From the NCBI RefSeq assembly GCF_000931935.2, contig NZ_AZAC01000014.1:434001-498000 (forward strand): DNA of 64,000 nucleotides, read 5' to 3'. Of this stretch, positions 31,448 to 40,286 are shown piece after piece. Source of the stretch: Dethiosulfatarculus sandiegensis. GTDB taxonomy: Bacteria; Desulfobacterota; Desulfarculia; Desulfarculales; Desulfarculaceae. The position numbers and the translations under genes are program-made. Each line of letters begins with the position of its first letter. Position 1 is the stretch's first letter. A model generated the notes under the pieces. The model searched no databases. It had not been told where the DNA came from and worked only from the letters and a program-made list of their open reading frames with translations.

Positions 31448-31705
31448 ATGGAGTTTATCCAACTGCTCACTGCCGCGGGTTCGCCCGCCGTGGTGGCTGT
31501 GGGCGCGGTTTATTTCCTGATGAAAAAAGACTTAAAGGAAGTGCGCCGGGATGTGGCAGAGCTTAAGGAAGAGGCCAGGCATTGCAAGGAAGAGCGCTGC
31601 CGGGTTGAAGCTGTGCTGCATGACCGCGTAACCAAGAACCAGACCAACCTGGCCAACCTAAAGGGCAGGATGAACGGCCAAGACCAGGCAAGGGGGGCGG
31701 CATGA
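31448..31705 (+). CDS. small membrane protein with coiled coil (holin- or spanin-like)
   Basis: The 85-aa protein has one N-terminal membrane helix (SPAVVAVGAVYFLM), then a long charged coiled coil (KKDLKEVRRDVAELKEEARH and on). Such proteins occur in phage lysis and tail-end modules. The positive residues directly after the helix favour a cytoplasmic C-terminus, which is against an inner spanin. The start is the ATG right after the previous stop. The end overlaps the next gene by 4 bp. Confidence 0.6.
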   Translation: MEFIQLLTAAGSPAVVAVGAVYFLMKKDLKEVRRDVAELKEEARHCKEERCRVEAVLHDRVTKNQTNLANLKGRMNGQDQARGAA

Positions 31706-32805
31706 TAGACCTTTTAAAAACCATTCCCGGGCTTGAGACTCCGGACCTTTTGAAGCCTTTGTTCAACAACCAGACCAGCCAGAACATCCAGGCCAACCAG
31801 GGAAGCGGGCTGTTGGGGTTGGGTGGCTATCAGCCCCCGGCCCAGGGCCAGAACCTTATTAACACTCTGCAGGGCCAGAACCAGGGGGCAAACCAGCTTG
31901 CGCCGGTCGCTCCCCTTAATCAGCAGACCCAGGTTCAACCCGAGCCCAAGCCCGAGCCCATACGCATACCCAATGCTTCCAGTTTTTCCGGGCCTCCGGG
32001 CTGGCTCGACAGCTTGGTGCGCTCCACTGCCACGGGTCCCAATGGAATGGATTATTGGTGGAATCAGAACCAAAAGGATTATCAGAACTCCAAACAGGAT
32101 CTTAACAAACGATGGTATCAGAATTACGGGAGCGACAGCCGGGCGGGAAAGTGGCTTAGTGATCTGCGGACCAGCAGCGGGCAGGCACTGAACGATCAAA
32201 AAGCGCAGCATGACAAATGGTGGGGAGACGCCCAAAACGCCTATGGTCAGTACCAAAGCGCCATAGACCAGATGGCCGGTGCGCCCGCGCTTTATGACCA
32301 GTGGGTGGACCAGGCGGGCAAGGCCTATCTGAACCGGCAGGACCCTTTTGAAGACACCTTGCGGAACCCCTTGAACCGCATGTCCGCCTCTGGGGCTTTT
32401 GACTCCAGCCTGACAAGGGATGTGACAACCGACTTGGCCAGGCAAAGGGCCAAGGGTTTCCAGGAGCATCAGGAACAGCTGAACACCCAGGCCTTGGAGC
32501 TTAAGGCTCAGAACCTGGCCCAGATGGCCGACGCCCGGGGAAACGCGGCCCAACTAGGCGGGCTGATGGCCGATCAGGCCCTTTCCGGCCGAAACGACAT
32601 TTGGAACCAGCTTCTGCAATCCAGGCAGAATGAGGCCCAATTGGCCGCCAACCTGGCCGACCAGGCCTGGGCCTCTAGGTTGGGGTATTACAACTCCCTT
32701 AACCAGAATGACCTTAATTCCCTTAACTGGCTGGGCAACCTGGGCAACCTGGCCAGATACAACACAAGCAACACGCCCCAGCTAAACATTCTGCCTTATC
32801 TATAG
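31702..32805 (+). CDS. Gln/Asn-rich virion protein, probable ejection protein
   Basis: The 367-aa protein is very rich in Gln, Asn, Ala and Leu and almost free of Cys (QNLINTLQGQNQGANQLAPV; AQLAANLADQAWASRLGYYN). Long predicted helices and low complexity match the DNA-ejection (internal virion) proteins at the end of podovirus structural operons. No enzymatic motif was seen. Assignment is by composition and place. Confidence 0.5.
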   Translation: MIDLLKTIPGLETPDLLKPLFNNQTSQNIQANQGSGLLGLGGYQPPAQGQNLINTLQGQNQGANQLAPVAPLNQQTQVQPEPKPEPIRIPNASSFSGPPGWLDSLVRSTATGPNGMDYWWNQNQKDYQNSKQDLNKRWYQNYGSDSRAGKWLSDLRTSSGQALNDQKAQHDKWWGDAQNAYGQYQSAIDQMAGAPALYDQWVDQAGKAYLNRQDPFEDTLRNPLNRMSASGAFDSSLTRDVTTDLARQRAKGFQEHQEQLNTQALELKAQNLAQMADARGNAAQLGGLMADQALSGRNDIWNQLLQSRQNEAQLAANLADQAWASRLGYYNSLNQNDLNSLNWLGNLGNLARYNTSNTPQLNILPYL

Positions 32806-32817
32806 GAGAAGGTGACC

Positions 32818-33249
32818 ATGGGACTTTTAGACCTGAACCTGGCCCGGAACTTTAAGAACTTCCGGGACCGGGAAGAAGAGGAAAAGGCCGCACAGGCCGC
32901 CCAAAACCAAACCTTGCCCTTGACCGGGAACATGGGGAGCCTGAGCGCGCAGCTTCCCCAGGCGCAGACAAGCGCCATGGGACAGGAAGCGCCCGAATTG
33001 CCGGTTATCCCGCCCCGGCTCTCTTGGCAGCTTGACCAGCCTGACGACGGCCTGGGTGGATACGGCAGGCCCATAAACCTCTTCAGCCAGCCGCTTATGG
33101 CTTATCGGGGAGACTTTGGCCCGGATATCCAGCAAAGGGCCCAGGCCATGCCTTGGCTGATGCAGCTGGTGGAGCGTTATAACCAGCCCAACCCAAGGCT
33201 TGCCATGCAGGGGCTCATGGGCATTGACACCAAAGGCGGGGTTGCCTGA
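32818..33249 (+). CDS. phage structural-module protein, unknown
   Basis: The 143-aa protein starts at the ATG behind TAGGAGAAGG. The N-terminus MGLLDLNLARNF recalls the MGLLD start of the next gene, so the two may share a short N-terminal signal. A Glu/Gln-rich helix follows (NFRDREEEEKAAQAAQNQ) and then a Pro-rich middle. A hairpin TTGCCTG/CAGGCAA overlaps the stop codon (33242-33259). Confidence 0.5.
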   Translation: MGLLDLNLARNFKNFRDREEEEKAAQAAQNQTLPLTGNMGSLSAQLPQAQTSAMGQEAPELPVIPPRLSWQLDQPDDGLGGYGRPINLFSQPLMAYRGDFGPDIQQRAQAMPWLMQLVERYNQPNPRLAMQGLMGIDTKGGVA

Positions 33250-33276
33250 AACCAGGCAAAAAAGGAGAAAAGAATA

Positions 33277-33687
33277 ATGGGACTTCTCGACGATCCAGTG
33301 GGAGCCTTGTTTGGAAGCGGAGAAAAAAGCGGCGCAATTGACCCGAGGCTTAACCGTGATCCTGCCGGGCAACGCTGGTGGGACACCTGGGAGCGCATGT
33401 ATCAGGGCCAAACTTCCCCCGAAAACATCCTGGCCCAGGCTTACAACCTCATGACCGAGCCCATAGAGATTAAGGCAAACGGCGCGGTTGTGCCCATACA
33501 CCGCATGGCAAGGGCAGAGGGCCTTATGGGGCTCTTGCAGCCCTGGCAAAGCGGCGGCCAGGCACTGGAACAAGGGAGGATGGGGACAACTTATTACAAT
33601 CCGGGAGATAGCGGGATTTTGGGTGGAGCCATATCAAATTTTGCAGGCGGATTCGGAAGAGGCTTTGGTCTTAAACTTGGGGAATAG
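33277..33687 (+). CDS. last gene of the phage module, unknown
   Basis: The 136-aa protein starts MGLLDDPVGALFGSGEKSG behind AAAAAGGAG. It has a charged middle with WWDTWERMYQGQTSPENIL and a Gly/Phe-rich end (GGAISNFAGGFGRGFGLKLG). No family was recognised. Translation ends ten bases before the strong terminator that closes the operon. Confidence 0.5.
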   Translation: MGLLDDPVGALFGSGEKSGAIDPRLNRDPAGQRWWDTWERMYQGQTSPENILAQAYNLMTEPIEIKANGAVVPIHRMARAEGLMGLLQPWQSGGQALEQGRMGTTYYNPGDSGILGGAISNFAGGFGRGFGLKLGE

Positions 33688-33696
33688 GTAATTTTA

Positions 33697-33736
33697 ACAG
33701 GGCGGCCTGGAATAATGCCAGGCCGCCCTGTCTTTT
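33697..33736 (+). terminator. strong terminator ending the phage module
   Basis: ACAGGGCGGCCTGG (33697-33710) pairs over 14 bp with CCAGGCCGCCCTGT (33718-33731) around AATAATG, followed by CTTTT. It marks the right limit of the phage transcript. Confidence 0.93.
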
Positions 33737-33795
33737 AGGTAATAATATTTGGTGGCTGATCATTACGATAAACTGTCTTGATAGAGACTACAATT

Positions 33796-34329
33796 TTATA
33801 TCTGTAGTTCCTGTTTATTCTTGTCCTGTTGTTTGATTTTTTCTTCTAGAAAATTCTTCAGTTTATCTTTTTTCTTGTGTTTTTGCAGGGCATTGTACGC
33901 AGATATGCGATTCTTAAGAGCTTCTGTTAACTGGGTGACATCAATCAGTTTGGGGTCGGCATCATAAAGTATCGCCTGGCAGGTGCTCCATTCAATTGGC
34001 AAGCCTTCCGGAGTATTATTTTTCAAATAGCGCATTATCGCTTCAAGGGCATCGGGAATCCATTCTGCTATCAGCTCGCGTTGTCTTCTTTTTTCAATCC
34101 GTTCTTTTTCTATAGAAGAAAGTAAGTCCTCAGTGCGCATAAAATACCAATAGTCTATACTGGAAACGTAATCTTCTTCAACTAACGGAAGGGGCGGTAT
34201 GCCGTATTTAGAAAAGCCTTCGGGGCAATAATGTGTAGGCCGGGCATCAGCGGTTTCGTTTTTGGAGGCGCATGCCGAAAGGCATAGACAAGCTATTGCG
34301 AGCAGAATGATAACAGCTTTAAGTTTCAT
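33796..34329 (-). CDS. hypothetical lipoprotein
   Basis: The 177-aa protein has a type II signal peptide ending in LSACAS (Cys near residue 20). The mature part has two Cys (HYCPEG, WSTCQA) and a strongly basic/acidic C-terminal helix (KHKKKDKLKNFLEEKIKQQD). No family was recognised. Its AT-rich coding differs from the phage genes next to it. A GGGGGGA ribosome site precedes the ATG. Confidence 0.6.
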   Translation of the reverse strand: MKLKAVIILLAIACLCLSACASKNETADARPTHYCPEGFSKYGIPPLPLVEEDYVSSIDYWYFMRTEDLLSSIEKERIEKRRQRELIAEWIPDALEAIMRYLKNNTPEGLPIEWSTCQAILYDADPKLIDVTQLTEALKNRISAYNALQKHKKKDKLKNFLEEKIKQQDKNKQELQI

Positions 34330-34546
34330 GGATCCCCCCTTAAGCTATTTTGGTATTATGCGCTTATCTGTTAAGAAATATATACTTATGGGAAAAAGTA
34401 ATTACAAGCTTCCCTTTTGGGGTGGATATGGCAGGGGAGATGATTTGTATTGTAAGTGGTTTTTATGTTGATAAAAAATTTTTAGTTGGTGTTTGGTGGT
34501 AAATTTTTAGGTTTGGCCGTATGGCTTGAATCGACCAGATCGTAAA

Positions 34547-34588
34547 AGGCCGGAGAGCTTGGTGATAGCCGCAAACTCTCCGGCCTTC
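34547..34588 (-). terminator. terminator of the downstream lipoprotein gene
   Basis: AAGGCCGGAGAG (34547-34558) pairs over 12 bp with CTCTCCGGCCTT (34577-34588). On the minus strand the stem is followed by TTTTACG, so it ends the gene at 34616-35071. Confidence 0.85.
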
Positions 34589-34615
34589 AGATAAAATATT
34601 CATCTTAAAATAGGC

Positions 34616-35071
34616 TTATTTTTTATCTTCCTTGGATTTAAGTCCCGAATATCCGCGATTTAGGATTTTCTGCATTTTTTCAGAGATAAGAACCTGCCAG
34701 TCCTTTAGCATGGGGTCATCCCTGGAACTTGTTATCTCCACAATGTAGGACTCCGCGTCCCTGGCCGGAGTTATGAAAAGACCCACGCCTTCGCCCGAGT
34801 CCCAGCGGGGCCTGCTCCCTATGAGTTCGCCTTTTTGCTTGTCAACCGAGGTGAGATTCAATTCAGAGGTCATGGCCCGTATGGCCGCCTGCCAGACCTT
34901 GAGATAGGGCTTGTCCTTTACGGTAAAGATAATGCCTTTGCCCCTCGGCACATCAGGTGCTGTGAGCTGGTTTTTGGCGGTTACGCCGCAACCCAGGGAC
35001 AAGCAAAGTATAAGTAAAAGAAAGCCGGCTAAAAGAAGATTTTTTTTAATGGTCACAGCTAAGGCTCCCAT
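34616..35071 (-). CDS. hypothetical lipoprotein
   Basis: The protein of about 151 aa, starting at MGALAVTIKK, has a hydrophobic leader and a lipobox (LSLGCG). The mature domain has DKPYLKVWQAAIRAMTSELN and GLFITPARDAESYIVEITS, an alpha/beta pattern seen in small outer-membrane lipoproteins of BamC/DUF type. An in-frame ATG 42 bases upstream (35113) is possible but lengthens the leader unusually. The function is unknown. Confidence 0.6.
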   Translation of the reverse strand: MGALAVTIKKNLLLAGFLLLILCLSLGCGVTAKNQLTAPDVPRGKGIIFTVKDKPYLKVWQAAIRAMTSELNLTSVDKQKGELIGSRPRWDSGEGVGLFITPARDAESYIVEITSSRDDPMLKDWQVLISEKMQKILNRGYSGLKSKEDKK

Positions 35072-35297
35072 GACGGTTAGGTAGACAAAGGCCCAAGTTT
35101 TTGTTACCGGCATTTTAGCATTTTTTGCAACTCAGGCCAGCCCTCAAGAATTGGGTGTTCTGGGAAAATTCAAATCCAAAAAAACGTCCCATATGGCGGT
35201 GGTTATTTTCCCTGTTTCAGGTATAGATTAAACATGACTTTACCGATAGTCCAACGGATTATTATTTTAGGTGTTTTTATTTCAAGGACAAGTTTAC

Positions 35298-36356
35298 ATG
35301 CCTTGCCCCAAGCCCGAGCCCGAAAAGGACCTTGTCCGGGTGAACCAGGATAAGCGCGCCTCAACCAAACAGACTGACGCCCCGCCCGTTAACCGCACAC
35401 CAAAAGGACCAGGCCCCTGGAAAACCGTCACCGAACAGGTCAGGGGTGGCGCCTCCGTTTTGGTGTATTTTTTTAACACCTGTTTTTGGACCCCGCCGCT
35501 TGTGGCCGTTTCCCTGGCCAAGCTCGGCATTCCCCTTAAGTTTTGGCGCAAAGCCTGCACCAGGCTGTTGAACGCCATGGCTGAGAACTGGATTTGGCTC
35601 AACAACCTGGATATGAGGCTCACCAAGCGCATCAAGTGGCAGGTCAGCGGGCTGGAAGGGCTGACCAAGGATAAATGGTACCTGGTCTTGGCCAATCACC
35701 AGAGCTGGGTGGATATATTGGTTTTGCAAAAGGTGTTTTATAAGAAAATACCTTTGCTTAAGTTTTTCCTTAAGAAAGAGCTGATCTGGGTGCCGCTTCT
35801 GGGCATGTGCTGGTGGGCCCTTGATTTCCCTTTTATGAAACGCTATTCCAAGGCTTATCTTGAAAAGCACCCCCACCTTAAAGGTAAGGACTTCTTAATC
35901 ACCAAAAAGGCCTGTCGCAAATTCAAAACCACGCCTGTTTCGGTAATGAATTTTGTGGAGGGCACCAGGCGCACCTTGGAAAAGCATCAACGCCAGGCCT
36001 CTCCCTATGCGAACCTGTTGCGTCCCAAGGCCGGTGGGGTGGCCCATGTGCTCGGTTCAATGGGGCAAAGTATGGACCGTATTCTGGATGTGACCATCCA
36101 TTATCCCCAAGGAGTAAAAAGCTTTTGGGCCTTTTTGTGCGGCAAGGTGGATGAGGTCTGTGTACAGGTCAAGCAGATTCCGGTCACTACCGATCTTCTG
36201 GGAGACTACACCTGGGACCAGGAATACAAGGACAGGTTACATGACTGGATCAACAGCCTTTGGCGGGAAAAGGACACTCGTCTGACCTTTTTGCTGGATT
36301 CAGCAAAACAAGGGGTTTTGACCAATAACTGCATTGACACAGCTCCTGTGGAATAA
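35298..36356 (+). CDS. PlsC-family lysophospholipid acyltransferase (YihG-like)
   Basis: The protein of about 352 aa starts at MPCPKPEPEKD. A basic, disordered 40-residue N-terminus is followed by a membrane helix (VLVYFFNTCFWTPPLVAV). The acyltransferase catalytic motif NHQSWVD (H-x4-D) and the second motif FVEGTR follow. The layout matches YihG/LPA acyltransferases that acylate lysophosphatidic acid. The N-terminal extension is unusual. It ends at a convergent terminator. Confidence 0.82.
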   Translation: MPCPKPEPEKDLVRVNQDKRASTKQTDAPPVNRTPKGPGPWKTVTEQVRGGASVLVYFFNTCFWTPPLVAVSLAKLGIPLKFWRKACTRLLNAMAENWIWLNNLDMRLTKRIKWQVSGLEGLTKDKWYLVLANHQSWVDILVLQKVFYKKIPLLKFFLKKELIWVPLLGMCWWALDFPFMKRYSKAYLEKHPHLKGKDFLITKKACRKFKTTPVSVMNFVEGTRRTLEKHQRQASPYANLLRPKAGGVAHVLGSMGQSMDRILDVTIHYPQGVKSFWAFLCGKVDEVCVQVKQIPVTTDLLGDYTWDQEYKDRLHDWINSLWREKDTRLTFLLDSAKQGVLTNNCIDTAPVE

Positions 36357-36385
36357 ACCGGCCTCTCATATCAGATAATCATTAA

Positions 36386-36419
36386 AAAGCAGCAAGCCGT
36401 GTTATGGGCTTGCTGCTTT
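36386..36419. terminator. bidirectional terminator between convergent genes
   Basis: AAAGCAGCAAGCC (36386-36398) and GGCTTGCTGCTTT (36407-36419) form a 13-bp stem with A- and T-rich ends. It serves the acyltransferase gene on the plus strand and the tail of the Tad operon on the minus strand. Confidence 0.85.
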
Positions 36420-36440
36420 CTTTGTGAGGAATTAACAGAA

Positions 36441-38240
36441 TCAGATCAGTTTACCCTGCCACCTGGAAAAAACCATATGCCCGGAAACCAGGCCGGTGTT
36501 TTCCAATTTCCGGGCTTGCTTCAATGCGTCATTTTTAGCGGCAAAAGGCCCAAGCAAAACCCTTTGCCATTTAACTTGCTTGGTGGATTCCCAGTTTTCC
36601 AACTTGACCTTCTTGGTGTAACGGCTGATTTGTTCACCCAGGCGCTCGGCCCGGTCTTCTGAGCGCAGGGATGCGACTTGGATATAAAAAACTTTTTGAG
36701 CCTTGTCCACTTTCACCAACCTTTCCTCAGGTTCCGGTATGTCCACAGGCAACACCTGCGGGGCTTTTTGGGTGAGGATAATAGGCATGGTGGGCATGGG
36801 TCTTCTGACAAAGCCTCTTTTTTTTATTGTTTTAGGCTCTTCCATGGAGGCTTCCTTGAGATTGAATTTCGGCATAGGCCTTCTTACATATCCCCTGACC
36901 TTCGGTTCGGCTTTTTGAACTGTCTTTTCGGCAAATTTAGGCTTGATAACCAACTTGGCGCTTGCCCCTGCTCCCGCTTTGACTCTTGCCTTGTAAGTTG
37001 TCTTTTTAGGTGCGTTTGCGGGTTTTTCCGCGCCTATTATGATGGTCAGGTCATGGCGGATTTCATTTCTCCTGGGCGAGGCTTCAAAGGGGGGAAGTAA
37101 GGTTGCCTTTTGCTTTGGAAAAAGAATAACGGTTCTTTCCTGTTTTTTGGTGGGGATTTTGGGCCCGACCCGGCTGCTCTTTTGTTGTTTCATTGCTTGA
37201 GGCCGAGGCTTTGATATCTCTTCTTGATACGTCTTTCTTTGGATATCGATTTCAAAATGACGATACCGGTTTTTAGGAGTCAGCAGCTCCGGCCTGGGGG
37301 TGGTGGCCTCAAGTTGTTTAAGCCCTTCGGAGGCCCGGTCGTAATGTCTGGGAGAGTTCTCCATGGCCCGGCGAAACTGCTCGGCGGCTTCTGCGCTCAT
37401 ACCCTGGTCCGCCATGAGAACACCCAGGTTGTGATGCGCCTTGGCCTTGCCCAGCCCCATCTCGAAATATCTTTGGGCCTCTGCCCATTTCCCTTGTTTG
37501 GCTGAAAGCAGGCCCAGGTTGTTTAAGGCCAGCTTATGTCCTGGGTCAAGGCTAAGGGCTCTTTTAAACTGCATCTCGGCTTGGTCATATTTTTTCATGA
37601 GCATCAGGCTGAGCCCTTTGTTGTTGTACAGCGCGGCTGAGCCGGGCTGGATAACAAGGGCCCTGTCAAAGACTTCCAACGCCAGGTCCGGATGGCCCGT
37701 GCGGTTATGGATGACACCCAAGGCGTTTAGAGATTTCCAAAGCCCGGGGTCCAAAGTGATTGCCTTGATAAAGCAATCCCTGGCATGACTTAATTTTCCC
37801 TGGCTAAGCAGGGTAAGCCCTTGCCCTTGCCAAGCCAGGGCACAGTCTTGGTCGGCTTTTAAAACCTCTTTAAATTGGCTTTCGGCCTGCATGTATTGCT
37901 TCATGCGCAGGTAAATCTGGCCTATTTTCAGGCGCAGGCGCTTGGCCTGATCAGGCTTTGCCTTGGCCAAAGCCCGGTGATACTCAAAAAGAGCTGCCGT
38001 GGCCTGGCCTTTGCGCACCAGCTGGTCTCCTTTTACTTCCTTGGCGGGAGCGGTGGCCAGGCTGGGATCAGGGGCCGGCATTTGCCTGCCTGCCTCTTGC
38101 TTCTGCCGCAAAGTCCTGAATTCGTCATCGGTAAGGTTGCGTACTGCCTGATCCTGTTTGCCTGCGCAGCCCCCCAGCCCGAGCACCAGCAAGTATGCGG
38201 TCATAAAGACCAACATCTTGATGGGGATTTTTGGGTTCAT
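36441..38240 (-). CDS. TPR lipoprotein with C-terminal SPOR domain (TadD-like)
   Basis: The protein of about 599 aa starts at MNPKIPIKML behind a ribosome site rich in A and G. A lipobox (GLGGCAG, Cys near residue 25) puts it on a membrane facing the periplasm. Residues of about 65-310 hold seven or so TPR units (LYNNKGLSLMLMKKYDQAEM is one). A long basic Pro/Lys linker leads to a SPOR-like domain (FYIQVASLRSEDRAERLGEQ to the end) that would bind peptidoglycan. It is last in the Tad operon and probably a TadD-type pilotin/assembly factor. The SPOR fusion is uncommon. Confidence 0.75.
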   Translation of the reverse strand: MNPKIPIKMLVFMTAYLLVLGLGGCAGKQDQAVRNLTDDEFRTLRQKQEAGRQMPAPDPSLATAPAKEVKGDQLVRKGQATAALFEYHRALAKAKPDQAKRLRLKIGQIYLRMKQYMQAESQFKEVLKADQDCALAWQGQGLTLLSQGKLSHARDCFIKAITLDPGLWKSLNALGVIHNRTGHPDLALEVFDRALVIQPGSAALYNNKGLSLMLMKKYDQAEMQFKRALSLDPGHKLALNNLGLLSAKQGKWAEAQRYFEMGLGKAKAHHNLGVLMADQGMSAEAAEQFRRAMENSPRHYDRASEGLKQLEATTPRPELLTPKNRYRHFEIDIQRKTYQEEISKPRPQAMKQQKSSRVGPKIPTKKQERTVILFPKQKATLLPPFEASPRRNEIRHDLTIIIGAEKPANAPKKTTYKARVKAGAGASAKLVIKPKFAEKTVQKAEPKVRGYVRRPMPKFNLKEASMEEPKTIKKRGFVRRPMPTMPIILTQKAPQVLPVDIPEPEERLVKVDKAQKVFYIQVASLRSEDRAERLGEQISRYTKKVKLENWESTKQVKWQRVLLGPFAAKNDALKQARKLENTGLVSGHMVFSRWQGKLI

Positions 38241-38349
38241 GCTCTTACCTTCTTTCTCCGGAGAAAAAAAGGGACCGGATGTTGCGGGGGCGGCTGCCAT
38301 GGAGATTTCTCCCCAACGACGGCCATGGTTTTTATAACTAATGGATTTT

Positions 38350-39306
38350 TTATTCAATTATGCTTTCCATGATGTTTATGATTGCTGGCCCTGCCATTAC
38401 AGCCATAATGGCAGGGAAGATCATGAAAAGAACGGGGAACAGGAGCTTGAGGGGGATCTTGGCCGCTGCTTCCTCCATCTGCTGCCTGCGTTTGGTGCGG
38501 ATTTCATCGGAATAAACCCTTAGGCTGCGACCCACGCTCACCCCAAAACGGTCTGCCTGGATAAGCATTCCTGCCAGGCTGGACATTTCATCCACACCGC
38601 AACGGGCGGCCAGGTTGCGCAAGGCCACTTCCCTGGTGGAGCCCAGCTTGAGTTCCATGGAATAGACTTGCAGCTCCTCAGCCAAAATGGGGCTGGAGGT
38701 GACCAGGTCCTTGGAGACCCTTTTCACCGCGGCGTCCAGGCCCAGGCCGGATTCCACGGCAATGACCAAAAGATCCAGCATATTGGGCATTTGTTTGGTT
38801 ATTTGGGCCCCACGGGCCAGGGATTTTTTTTCCAGGATGTATTTGGGCAGGAAAAAGCCAAAAAACGCGCCTCCAAACACGCAAATGAGAAGGGGCATGC
38901 GTTTTAGCTCTAAAAAAACCCCAACACCCAACCCCAAGAGGGGAAGGAGAATGCTTAAAACCGCTCTTAACCCTTGAAAGACTCTGAGGGCATTTTTAGA
39001 GCGAAAACCTGCGCTTATCAGGTCCTTTAGCAGTTTGCTCTTATCCCATGACGGTTTGGCCTTGGGCTGGGGAGCAAAAATCATTAGAAAACCGGATAAG
39101 CGCTCCAAAAAAATTTTCTTGGCGACTTCTTTTTCTTCTTTGCGGGAGCCCGTGACCAGGATGTTGAGCCTGCGTTCCTTGGCGCCTGGTTTGCTCCAGA
39201 GTTTAATCAGGGCGATGATCAAGGCCAGAACCGCAAGCCCCGCAAGCAGAGCCAGGCCTACCTCCAGAATAATAATGGCGTCAGGGCTTCTAAAAAAGGC
39301 ATCCAT
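38350..39306 (-). CDS. tadC: Tad pilus inner-membrane platform protein TadC
   Basis: The 318-aa protein has an N-terminal membrane helix, a T2SSF cytoplasmic domain (about 150-280, with MPNMLDLLVIAVESGLGLDA and QVYSMELKLGSTREVALRN) and two C-terminal membrane helices. TadB and TadC form the platform that the ATPase TadA drives. It follows tadB by two bases. Confidence 0.9.
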   Translation of the reverse strand: MDAFFRSPDAIIILEVGLALLAGLAVLALIIALIKLWSKPGAKERRLNILVTGSRKEEKEVAKKIFLERLSGFLMIFAPQPKAKPSWDKSKLLKDLISAGFRSKNALRVFQGLRAVLSILLPLLGLGVGVFLELKRMPLLICVFGGAFFGFFLPKYILEKKSLARGAQITKQMPNMLDLLVIAVESGLGLDAAVKRVSKDLVTSSPILAEELQVYSMELKLGSTREVALRNLAARCGVDEMSSLAGMLIQADRFGVSVGRSLRVYSDEIRTKRRQQMEEAAAKIPLKLLFPVLFMIFPAIMAVMAGPAIINIMESIIE

Positions 39307-39308
39307 GC

Positions 39309-40286
39309 TCAGGCATCCATTTTAATTATAAATTTGATGACAAAAATGCCTAAAACTTCAAAGGCAGCGCCTATCATGAGGGTGGCCTGACCAATGGGGT
39401 GCTCAAGCGCCATGTTTATGTAGCCCGGGCTGGTGAAGTAAAGCATGACAAAAAGCGCGGGCGGCATAAGGGCCAGGATGGTCCCCGAAAGCCTGCCTTC
39501 TGCTGAAAGGGTTTTGACGGTTCGTAAGAGCCTAAAACGCTCCCTGATTATGTGGGATATATTGTCCAGGACCTCTGTCAGGTTACCGCCTGTCTCCCTT
39601 TGCAAGGCCACTGCGGCTGCAAAGAAACGTACATCAGCGTTATCGACTCTTTTCACCAGTCCGCCCAGGGAGTCTTCCATGGTTTTACCGTAGGAATAAT
39701 CCTCAAAGGTTTTGGCAAATTCAGAGGAGACCGGTTCCGGCAGTTCCGAGGCCGCCATCTGAAGCCCCGAGCTGAAGCTGTGCCCCGCCCTGAGGGCCCG
39801 GCCCATAAGTTCCACAGCTTCGGGGAACTGGGTCTCAAATACCGCCATTCGACGGTCTTTTAATTTTTTCAGCAAGATAAAAGGGGAAAAGCCACCGAGC
39901 AGAGCCAGGGGAATGATTAACAGTCCCAGCTTCATAATTACTCCGGTTAATATCCCCAGCATGGCCATTACAGCGGCCAGAAGTATCAGGGTGCCTAAGT
40001 TCATGGGCGAGCCCGCTTTTTCCAGAAGCTCTTTTATGCTGGTTAAACGGCGGGCCTTGGCCAGCAAGTTGTCCAGAAAGCCGATTTCCGAAAGGCTGCT
40101 GTGGCGCATTATGGCTTCAGCGGAAAAATCGTTTACGGCTGTGGTGTTAAGCAGTTTTTCGAGCCTGCGGCTGGTGGCTTCCTGGGTGCTTTCCAGACCG
40201 GGGCGGATAAGTCTGGCCAAGGCCACAACCACCAGCAGAACGCTAAAAAAAATAACTCCGGTCAAGGCCCAGATCACGGTTTTCAC
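39309..40286 (-). CDS. tadB: Tad pilus inner-membrane platform protein TadB
   Basis: The 325-aa protein is organised like TadC, with the T2SSF signature FPEAVELMGRALRAGHSFSS and LQRETGGNLTEVLDNISHII. Hydrophobic helices lie at the N-terminus, near residue 100-140 and at the C-terminus. Its start overlaps the tadA stop by 4 bp, which indicates translational coupling. Confidence 0.92.
   Translation of the reverse strand: MKTVIWALTGVIFFSVLLVVVALARLIRPGLESTQEATSRRLEKLLNTTAVNDFSAEAIMRHSSLSEIGFLDNLLAKARRLTSIKELLEKAGSPMNLGTLILLAAVMAMLGILTGVIMKLGLLIIPLALLGGFSPFILLKKLKDRRMAVFETQFPEAVELMGRALRAGHSFSSGLQMAASELPEPVSSEFAKTFEDYSYGKTMEDSLGGLVKRVDNADVRFFAAAVALQRETGGNLTEVLDNISHIIRERFRLLRTVKTLSAEGRLSGTILALMPPALFVMLYFTSPGYINMALEHPIGQATLMIGAAFEVLGIFVIKFIIKMDA

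Noticed and set aside
31714-32553. 279-codon minus-strand frame
   Set aside because: It is the mirror of the Gln/Asn-rich ejection-type protein. The Leu/Val/Gly richness follows from that composition.
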